From Pleionea sp. CnH1-48 (GTDB lineage Bacteria > Pseudomonadota > Gammaproteobacteria > Enterobacterales > Kangiellaceae): 64,000 bases of DNA. Below the pieces are notes generated by a model. The model worked only from the letters and a program-made list of their open reading frames with translations, made no database searches and was not told the origin of the DNA. Below are positions 55,387-64,000 of the stretch, in pieces (within the stretch, counting starts at the first letter, position 1; every line of letters begins with the position of its first letter). The translations under genes were made by a program, and so were the position numbers. The stretch is from assembly GCF_024124665.1 (NCBI RefSeq), contig NZ_JAMXSB010000002.1, forward strand, positions 186,001 through 250,000, written 5' to 3'.

Positions 55387-57423
55387 ATGAAGCGGTTCTT
55401 TTTGCCATCGATTCTCTTGATGAATCGGCTTAAATACAGCAGCAAATTCATTCTTGTGAGTGTCATATTCCTTATTCCGTTATTTATTCTAGGATTTGGT
55501 TATCTGTCTCAAGCCGCAGAGTCGATAAAAAAGAGCCGCCAAGAAATTGCTGCACTGCAAGTGATTCCTCAGGTAGAATCACTCTACCGTACTTATAACG
55601 CTTACCTCCAAGAGGCGATAGTTGCTAATCGAGATCTTAGTGAAGCCCAGTTAGCGCGCGTAAAAAGCTCCCTGAACACTTTCAACCAAGAACTCGATAA
55701 GCTAGCACGAGGTTCACATAAGTTTACTCAAACAGAAAGCTGGAAGAAACAAGTCGCCAAAATTCAAAATTCGGCCAATACATCAAGCCAACTCTCATTT
55801 AACGTTAGAGATTCTGTAGCCGATATACTCGCAGGCCTACAAACTCCGGCGAACGAGATCATTCAGCTACAAAAGATTTTGGCGATAGAAACGGGTATCG
55901 CAAATGACTCTGAACTAGCAAACTATTATCTGGCGCGCTATCTCACTAATGATATATTCGAGATGTATCAGGTCTATAACAAAATACTTGCCGTTACCAA
56001 CTCAGGCTTAGCGTTGCAGCCACCGGATAATCGTTTGTTCGATGAAATGTCGATTGAATTTGATGCCTTAAAAGTGATCAAAGAAAAATCATTGGCGAGC
56101 AATCAATACTTAATGACTTTCGATAGCCGCCTTAGACAACTCGATAGCAACTTCAGCAAACAACAGCAAGAACTAGCCGACTTACTCACCTTTATTGACG
56201 AGCAGTTCTTTTTGGCAATGGATATTACGGTCACTCGCCAACAAATGCATGATCGTATCATGAAAAACGAACAAACTTTGCATCAAAGCTACCAGCAAGG
56301 AAAGGTGCTTTTGCAAGAGTTTTATGAAGAGCGCATTGCCGATCAGAATGCCCAGCTGTATTCTTTATTGACCTTCGTGATCATCTCACTACTAGCCGCA
56401 GGTTATCTTTTTATTGGTATGAGCTTTTCTATTGGTATGAGTGTCCGTAGTTTGATAAAAACAGCCGAACGATTTGCCTCTGGTGACACCGATGTCAGAG
56501 CAGGCATTTATAGCAAAGACGAAATCGCCTCATTAAGTAAGTCCTTTAATTGGATGATCGAAAAAGTAGGCACCCTACTCAACTCAATCAATGCATCCTC
56601 CGACAAAGTGACCAAGCAAGCCAACGATGTTGAGAATATTGCCTCCCAAACAGGAACCGCTGTCGCTCAACAACAAAGCTCAACACAACAAATCATTGAT
56701 GCTACTCATGATCTGTTATTGTCAGTGAAGGAAATTTCGGCCAATACCGAAGGGGTTAGTCATGCAGTAAACCTATCTACTGAACAGGCAGAAGCCAGCA
56801 GCGAAATAGTAAGCTCGGCCAGACGTTCAAATACAGAGCTATCAGAAGAAATCAGCGCTTCGATGAATGTTATTGAGCATCTGGATACACAAAGTAAAAA
56901 CATTAGCCAAGTATTAGAAGTTATCAAATCTATTGCAGAGCAAACCAACTTACTGGCTTTAAATGCCGCTATTGAAGCAGCACGAGCAGGCGAGCAAGGT
57001 CGCGGCTTTGCCGTTGTAGCCGATGAGGTTCGCTCTCTCGCTCAACGTACCCAACAATCAACGCAAGAAATAGAATCAACCATCGTCGCATTGCAAACTG
57101 GTGTATCAGAGGTCGTTCAGGTAATGAATCGTTGTAATGATAAAACACAAGAAACCTTGCAGGAGTCCGAACGCCTGGATGAAGCTCTACTAAAGATAAA
57201 TGAAGTCGTTGGCGATATACAAGGTAAAAACCAGGCGACTATTCAAACCTCAGGAACCCAACAGTCGCTCGCGCAAAGCATAGAAAGTTTATTGCATGAT
57301 ATTCAACAAGTATCAGGAGTAACGGCCAACTACTCAACAGATACTATCAAAGCCGGTCAGGAAATGAGCCGCTTGTCAGAAGAGATGCGTAATGTGGTTG
57401 ATACTTTTTATCAAAAACGTTGA
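55387..57423 (+). CDS. Methyl-accepting chemotaxis protein
   Basis: A 678-residue chemoreceptor. N-terminal transmembrane helix ([20 protein letters not shown]), ~290-residue helical periplasmic sensor, second helix ([19 protein letters not shown]), HAMP ([18 protein letters not shown]) and the signalling domain with the conserved hairpin tip ([36 protein letters not shown]). No C-terminal CheR-tether pentapeptide (ends VVDTFYQKR). Ligand unknown. GGAG precedes the ATG. Its own promoter region lies between the efflux terminator and 55387. Confidence 0.92.
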   Translation: MKRFFLPSILLMNRLKYSSKFILVSVIFLIPLFILGFGYLSQAAESIKKSRQEIAALQVIPQVESLYRTYNAYLQEAIVANRDLSEAQLARVKSSLNTFNQELDKLARGSHKFTQTESWKKQVAKIQNSANTSSQLSFNVRDSVADILAGLQTPANEIIQLQKILAIETGIANDSELANYYLARYLTNDIFEMYQVYNKILAVTNSGLALQPPDNRLFDEMSIEFDALKVIKEKSLASNQYLMTFDSRLRQLDSNFSKQQQELADLLTFIDEQFFLAMDITVTRQQMHDRIMKNEQTLHQSYQQGKVLLQEFYEERIADQNAQLYSLLTFVIISLLAAGYLFIGMSFSIGMSVRSLIKTAERFASGDTDVRAGIYSKDEIASLSKSFNWMIEKVGTLLNSINASSDKVTKQANDVENIASQTGTAVAQQQSSTQQIIDATHDLLLSVKEISANTEGVSHAVNLSTEQAEASSEIVSSARRSNTELSEEISASMNVIEHLDTQSKNISQVLEVIKSIAEQTNLLALNAAIEAARAGEQGRGFAVVADEVRSLAQRTQQSTQEIESTIVALQTGVSEVVQVMNRCNDKTQETLQESERLDEALLKINEVVGDIQGKNQATIQTSGTQQSLAQSIESLLHDIQQVSGVTANYSTDTIKAGQEMSRLSEEMRNVVDTFYQKR

Positions 57424-57451
57424 TTCACTCTTCTTTAAACGTATCTAAGTT

Positions 57452-57778
57452 TCACTTTGGTAAAAACCAAAATACAGCAGTATAAAGAATTGGCTGAGGT
57501 ACCTGCTGGTTGGCGTACTTATCGGGATCATCTATTAGCCTTTGCTTTATTTTTTTGAGCGCAATGATACCCAATATTGAATGAACAAAGAGCAAAACAG
57601 AAAAAAGTGCAACTAATATAGAGAATAAACTCGGTTTAAATAATGCTGACGGTACGGACAGTATGGTCAAAAGACCAAATAATACGCATGATATCCAATG
57701 GTTTTGTAGTGAACTTGATATCTCCTGACTTTTACTAACCGCTGTCGATACTCTCTTTCTTCTTCTCACATCCATCAT
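57452..57778 (-). CDS. Small membrane protein
   Basis: A 108-residue protein with a basic N-terminus (MMDVRRRKRVS) and two to three hydrophobic helices (ISCVLFGLLTILSVPSALF, LFSILVALFSVLLFVHSILG). Ends ...TAVFWFLPK. No recognised family. It is on its own between a convergent chemoreceptor gene and the katG terminator. Confidence 0.6.
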   Translation of the reverse strand: MMDVRRRKRVSTAVSKSQEISSSLQNHWISCVLFGLLTILSVPSALFKPSLFSILVALFSVLLFVHSILGIIALKKIKQRLIDDPDKYANQQVPQPILYTAVFWFLPK

Positions 57779-57910
57779 CCACCATGTAAAACTGTAGACA
57801 ATCTATATTAAGCAAAAAGTAAATGCAAGGTGCCAGGAAAAGAGTGAGAAGTCTATGTGGTTACTCTCGTTTACTAGAGATGTGCAGTTAACTCATTTTA
57901 TAAAAAAGTC

Positions 57911-57947
57911 ATGACGTCACTTTAAAATCCACCCAAAGTGACGTCAT
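57911..57947 (-). terminator. Terminator of the katG gene
   Basis: ATGACGTCACTTT pairs perfectly with AAAGTGACGTCAT (13 bp, 11-nt loop). On the minus strand it is followed by GACTTTTTTATAA. Confidence 0.88.
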
Positions 57948-57955
57948 ATTTCACA

Positions 57956-60169
<2,214 letters not shown>

Positions 60170-60330
60170 CTATTACTCCTCAAAAGAGTCTCATAATTCT
60201 TTTTTATAATTTATAAATGCGATGCCAAAGCACTGTTTTGTTGAGATATCGACTTATTCAACTCTTAACAATGCTATGAAAATTAGACTAACGAATAACA
60301 ATGGCGATGTGTAATCAAAAGAATCTATTG

Positions 60331-60355
60331 GTACAATTGATTTTATCAATCGTAC
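60331..60355. promoter_or_regulatory. Inverted repeat upstream of katG
   Basis: GTACAATTGAT ttt ATCAATCGTAC: 11-bp arms with one mismatch, about 165 nt upstream of the katG ATG. Flanking CTATTG/TATTGG add symmetry. Possible regulator site; not an obvious OxyR consensus. Confidence 0.45.
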
Positions 60356-60448
60356 TATTGGTTTGAGATTTCTTACCTACCTAATGAGTATTAAAAAATA
60401 ATTTTTTGAGAATAAAAACAACTATTGGCGCTCACTTTTTCTTCAAGA

Positions 60449-60937
60449 CTAACTTTTATCGCTTTGCGCAGCACATAATCCTTTCTTGCATGGTATCGTT
60501 TCCCAATGTTCAAGTATATCTTGAATAAACTTTGTCGGCGGTAAGTAATTATGCTCAGATATGTAGTGGTCGATCATTTGTGGCAAGTAATAAAGCGCAT
60601 ACTTTGTTTCTATAACAAATTCACCGCGCTCCTCATACTGATTACACAACTCACAGGTATGATACCCAAGATCAGCAGTGTCAACATAGTGATATTGTTT
60701 AAAGTGCATAATGATATCTAAAGCTTTAGAGTCAATATTACCTTCATTAGGAACATAAGTTCCAAGCCAGCCAACCCAAACACCATTAAAACATCCTTCA
60801 AAGGAAGTCGAGTAAGCAATGGAAGAAGAAAACTCTCGTCTTGTAAAGTCAGGGACAAATGCTCCATCAGCCCTACTAAAAGCGTTCTCTTGAGACTCAG
60901 TATCTTTATTTTGCCTTTTCCGCCTTTTAAAAAACAT
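60449..60937 (-). CDS. Small soluble protein with a CxxC motif (DUF7919-like pattern)
   Basis: A 162-residue protein from the ATG at 60937 (GGTGAAG upstream). The block YHTCELCNQYEERGEFVI, then YYLPQMIDHYISEHNYLPPTKFI, matches a pattern I associate with small bacterial proteins of the DUF7919 type; CELC may bind zinc. The middle has VWVGWLGTYVPNEGN. Third and last gene of the leftward unit headed by the C19-like protein; 50 nt after the preceding stop. Function unknown. Confidence 0.62.
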   Translation of the reverse strand: MFFKRRKRQNKDTESQENAFSRADGAFVPDFTRREFSSSIAYSTSFEGCFNGVWVGWLGTYVPNEGNIDSKALDIIMHFKQYHYVDTADLGYHTCELCNQYEERGEFVIETKYALYYLPQMIDHYISEHNYLPPTKFIQDILEHWETIPCKKGLCAAQSDKS

Positions 60938-60987
60938 CGCTTCACCGCTTACTAGCAAGAACTTTAGTACTCTAAGCTCTCAGGTTC

Positions 60988-61785
60988 TTAGTTTGGACAA
61001 ACAAACACACTAATATACCAAGGCGTTTTTTGGCGTGTTAAGCCAATACTGAACTGACTCTGGTTGCCCAGTTTCTTTAAAGACTTTTCGGCAAGTGCTT
61101 TAATTGCATCGGCAGCTTCAGTTTCATCCTTGTTCTTTCGAATAGTATAACCATCTATCTGGTAACCAGCTTTGGCATTAATGGACTCAGGTAACTCTCT
61201 GATCCTGACTCTTCCTTTTGCACCCTCCGACAACAATTGATCGCCAATTGCTTTTGCTTGGCTCTTAGCAATATTACCCGATGAAGAGCACCAGAAAACA
61301 TCAAAGTCCCACTGTCCCCAGTTATAACTTGCAGGTGCACTGCGTTGTTTTTCTGGTTCGGCATACACTTTATTAAGAAACTTTTCTTCTTGCGCCAAGA
61401 TACGCCCAATGTTTGCTTTTACTGCCGGCTCTCCCCCTTGCTTTAAGACATTGAGCAAGGATGATCGCAGAGGTTCTTCTACCATCACAATAACAAAGGC
61501 TTTTGCGGCTTCCTGTTTCTTTGGATTACCCTCCTCCAATGATTGTGTCACAATATCATAAATTCTTATATTAAAGTCCTGGTTACTTTCTCGCTCTGCT
61601 CGTTCCTCTTTTGAGCGCTTGATCAACAAGTCAATTTCGCTTATGCGCTCTTCAAGTTGTTGGTCTCTATCTCGAAGCGCCAAATCATTTTGACTCACTT
61701 GATAGTTTAAAATGCCTACCATCACGGCTGTTCCGACAGAAATAATTGGAACGGCAATATGTTTGATGAAATCAGTTAATGTCAT
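60988..61785 (-). CDS. Membrane-anchored coiled-coil protein with C-terminal alpha/beta domain
   Basis: A 265-residue protein from the ATG at 61785 (AAGGA 8 nt upstream). A single N-terminal transmembrane helix (~10-27: VPIISVGTAVMVGILNYQV) precedes a short coiled coil (~32-60, RDQQLEERISEIDLLIKRSK). The C-terminal ~120 residues (WDFDVFWCSSSGNIAKSQA ... GRVRIRELPESINAKAGYQ) look like a SPOR- or LytR_C-like fold, a weak call. The middle has helical repeats. It lies between the C19-like gene (62 nt upstream) and the CxxC gene, suggesting a functional link. Confidence 0.65.
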   Translation of the reverse strand: MTLTDFIKHIAVPIISVGTAVMVGILNYQVSQNDLALRDRDQQLEERISEIDLLIKRSKEERAERESNQDFNIRIYDIVTQSLEEGNPKKQEAAKAFVIVMVEEPLRSSLLNVLKQGGEPAVKANIGRILAQEEKFLNKVYAEPEKQRSAPASYNWGQWDFDVFWCSSSGNIAKSQAKAIGDQLLSEGAKGRVRIRELPESINAKAGYQIDGYTIRKNKDETEAADAIKALAEKSLKKLGNQSQFSIGLTRQKTPWYISVFVCPN

Positions 61786-61847
61786 AAGAACATCCTTATT
61801 AGGTTTTCGCCTCTGACTTAACAATCAGTACTCAATGCGATCTTGAT

Positions 61848-64000
61848 TTATAAACTAATGGTGGTACCTTCACACCACCCAGAGAGTTTCCAGTCTAGTT
61901 TGTACGAAGACGATCCTGCATGTGCGCCTATACCGACTATCGTGACACCCTCTTTGGTCACAATAAAGAAAACGGTACATCCATCAGTACGCCCATTTTT
62001 GCCATGAGAAATGTGGAAGACAGTGTGACCGTTATACCGAAAACGTGTTCCTCCACCGCTCGTCGTGCCATTGTGGCTCACAATACCTCGAGCAACTTGC
62101 GCGGCATTGCTGGCCGCCATACCATGATTTTCATGCTCTAAAATCCACTGTGTTAAAAGTACATCACTGATGTTTCCAGTCCAGACACCATCGGTTCCGC
62201 CCGTTCTTTGAGAAGCCGCTTGGGTTTTAATGACTTTCGCTAAGGCTTTGGTCGCAATGCGAGTGATGTAGTCTTTTATTTGTTGAACCGACTCTTTTGC
62301 GATCCCATCAGATTTATTAAGAACACTGGCTTGAACTTCTCGCAGCTTATCCATTATTTTTTGCAGTGCTTCAAAGTCTTCATCCGTGAGTGCGCCGCTG
62401 TACATCATGGTCTGAACCAAGTGAATATAGTATTCCACCGTACCCAGAGCATCTTGTGCATTATGTTGTCTTTGTCGGATACGTTCTTTTTCTGCAAGTC
62501 TTTCTAGTCTACGTCTTTCTTTGCGTAAACGCTCTCTCTCTGCAACCACTGGATCTACCGTGTTTTCTTCAACGGGTGGATTCACGACAGAATCTTCTTC
62601 AACGGTGGTTTTAGCTGACGTTTGCTCATCAACAACCACCTTAGGCTCCGAGTCCACAGTGCTTTGTTCTGGCTCAACCGTTTTGGGCTGAGTGTCCTTA
62701 ACAACACTGGACTCTTCTTCCACAACCGATGGCTCAGAGCTCACAACCACAGGTTTTGCTTGTTGTTCGTTAGTTTCGGAGTCGACTTGAACCTCTGGCT
62801 CTACTTCTTCGGTTTTGTTTTGTTGCTGTCTCTTGTCGTAGGCTTCAAGAAACAATCGACGACGAGTTTCTACATCGGGAGTTTCTACTTGCGTTGTGGT
62901 GTCTTCGGAAGTCTTTGGTGTTTGCTCTGTTTTCGCTTTAGCAGTAAGACCTGACTTTGGTACCTCATCTTCTAAAGTAACGGTTTGCGAAGGACTCGGA
63001 TCGGGATCTTGAAAGCCAGTATTGGTGCCAGAGCTTTTTGTTTTTGGTTGCTCCAATTCGCTCGGGCTTTTGGTGATTGTCATAGTGGCAGTTTGCGGCC
63101 CTTGATTCATGGTAGAGCCAGAAGGCCCCGGCTTAGAACTCGAGTGCCCGTGAACAGAGGTATCCTCTTGTGGCAGAATATCTTTTAGAGTCTTGATATT
63201 CGGTGAGACTTTCGGCAACGAGGGCTTCTTCGAACGTTCTTCTTTTGTTGGCGGGTTAGTCGGAGGGTACATAGTAAACCCATCAAAGCGCACTGCTCTT
63301 CCTGTCGACGGACTTCTCGATGCTCCAGTGGACTCATTAAGCTTTTTTCCACTCGGTACAAAGATCGTGTAACCGTTACGTCGAACTACTCGTTTATTAG
63401 ATGTGCTCGATTGAGAATCATCGGATTCTTTTAAAGTTTTGCCTTTGGGAACATAAACAGTATAACCATTACGACGAACCACTCGGGGGTGCGCTTCACC
63501 TAAAGTCAGTCGGTTTTCCGTTCCTTCATAATCATCTACCCGCTCATAGGTATAAAGCATACCTTGAGCAAACGCAGGCCCTGACATGCCAGGCTCCTGA
63601 TGATTGGAAATATTAACGGGCGAAACACTGGGCCCAATATCATCAGAGCGGAACCACTGTTCTGTACGACGAAGATAAGAAACATAATGTGAACTTCGGT
63701 GAACAACAAAACCTCGCAATCGATAACGAGGACCAACACGGCCATCTTGAGTAATCGAACGTGGAATCGTAAATGCACCCGGCATATCTATGCGACTGTG
63801 TCGTGACTCTCGCACAACATGAATGGTCAACACGGCAGGAAAATTAGAACCACGGCGAGAAACCTGATGAGGGTCATTAACTTCGGGGTCGCGCATGGCG
63901 TAGCTATTAAAGTAGTTTACTAAACCTTGCTCTAAGGTTCGATTTCCTCGAGTCCCTAGTTGTAAAACATTTTCATTTTCGTTATCAACTCTATCTTCTT
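61848..64000 (-). CDS. Large multidomain protein with ubiquitin-specific-protease (C19)-like histidine box, 5' end missing
   Basis: Open for 716 residues to the right edge with no stop upstream of the Met codon at 63896, so the N-terminus is outside the window. Visible residues ~25-150 follow the C-terminal half of a USP/C19 domain: TLEQGLVNYF, FPAVLTIHVVRE (as in LPPVLVIHLKR), then YRLRGFVVHRSSHYVSYLRR (histidine box; His at 63687-63689) and WFRSDDIG (Asp). Three short repeats RVVRRNGYTVYVPKGK-type follow (63485-63260), then a Pro/Thr/Ser/Glu-rich region, a basic coiled coil, and a C-terminal ~120-residue domain (GHTVFHISHGKNG, DGCTVFFIV, IVGIGAHAGSSSYKLDW). Resembles large polymorphic-toxin or effector proteins. 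The catalytic Cys box should lie beyond the window. Confidence 0.72.
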   Translation of the reverse strand, partial: EDRVDNENENVLQLGTRGNRTLEQGLVNYFNSYAMRDPEVNDPHQVSRRGSNFPAVLTIHVVRESRHSRIDMPGAFTIPRSITQDGRVGPRYRLRGFVVHRSSHYVSYLRRTEQWFRSDDIGPSVSPVNISNHQEPGMSGPAFAQGMLYTYERVDDYEGTENRLTLGEAHPRVVRRNGYTVYVPKGKTLKESDDSQSSTSNKRVVRRNGYTIFVPSGKKLNESTGASRSPSTGRAVRFDGFTMYPPTNPPTKEERSKKPSLPKVSPNIKTLKDILPQEDTSVHGHSSSKPGPSGSTMNQGPQTATMTITKSPSELEQPKTKSSGTNTGFQDPDPSPSQTVTLEDEVPKSGLTAKAKTEQTPKTSEDTTTQVETPDVETRRRLFLEAYDKRQQQNKTEEVEPEVQVDSETNEQQAKPVVVSSEPSVVEEESSVVKDTQPKTVEPEQSTVDSEPKVVVDEQTSAKTTVEEDSVVNPPVEENTVDPVVAERERLRKERRRLERLAEKERIRQRQHNAQDALGTVEYYIHLVQTMMYSGALTDEDFEALQKIMDKLREVQASVLNKSDGIAKESVQQIKDYITRIATKALAKVIKTQAASQRTGGTDGVWTGNISDVLLTQWILEHENHGMAASNAAQVARGIVSHNGTTSGGGTRFRYNGHTVFHISHGKNGRTDGCTVFFIVTKEGVTIVGIGAHAGSSSYKLDWKLSGWCEGTTISL

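Overview
The window looks like a chromosomal segment of a moderate-GC, free-living, probably marine gammaproteobacterium. This is inferred from RND efflux operons, TetR/AcrR and CadC-like regulators, a RAYT transposase with REP-like palindromes, many exported hydrolases and frequent intrinsic terminators. A Kangiella/Aliikangiella-type relative would fit but cannot be shown from sequence alone. I see no rRNA, tRNA, CRISPR array or prophage. Both ends cut through genes: a secreted LVIVD-type protein on the left and a large multidomain protein on the right.

Layout, left to right. 1-5.9 kb: secreted choice-of-anchor B protein (incomplete), two small exported or membrane proteins, a 1-kb non-coding stretch, and a secreted PI-PLC X-domain/C-type-lectin protein. 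5.9-11.6 kb: GAF-like protein, TetR regulator, RND permease and adaptor, read leftward, with a strong inverted-repeat operator upstream. 11.9-21.8 kb: a triple-repeat secreted protein, a rifampin-phosphotransferase-like enzyme, an arylsulfotransferase-like lipoprotein, an M14 peptidase, a PhyH oxygenase and an exported EEP-family phosphodiesterase. 21.8-25.1 kb: LMW-PTP-like/DUF4166 pair and two membrane proteins (one DUF4153). 25.1-30.3 kb: a YfiR-domain histidine kinase divergent from an HD-GYP response regulator, then a RAYT flanked by REP-like palindromes. 30.3-36.9 kb: a complete tripartite RND operon whose outer-membrane factor is fused to a periplasmic-binding-protein domain. 37-45 kb: transthyretin-like protein, serine hydrolase, small exported protein, CadC-like TPR regulator, and a formylglycine-enzyme-fold/FN3/CBM protein. 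45.3-48.6 kb: zinc-less sirtuin, ATP-grasp protein, membrane HExxH protease and an unknown protein. 48.8-55.2 kb: BlaI repressor, M56 protease, His-rich lipoprotein, adaptor and RND permease, probably a protease-controlled metal-efflux operon. 55.4-60.2 kb: chemoreceptor, small membrane protein and an exported KatG. 60.4-64 kb: a leftward three-gene unit headed by a protein with a eukaryote-like ubiquitin-specific-protease (C19) histidine-box domain.

Most promising for follow-up: the C19-like protein and its two small partners; the BlaI/M56-controlled RND metal-efflux operon with a perfect 15-bp inverted repeat across its promoter; the PBP-TolC fusion; and the YfiR-histidine kinase/HD-GYP pair next to the RAYT/REP cluster.
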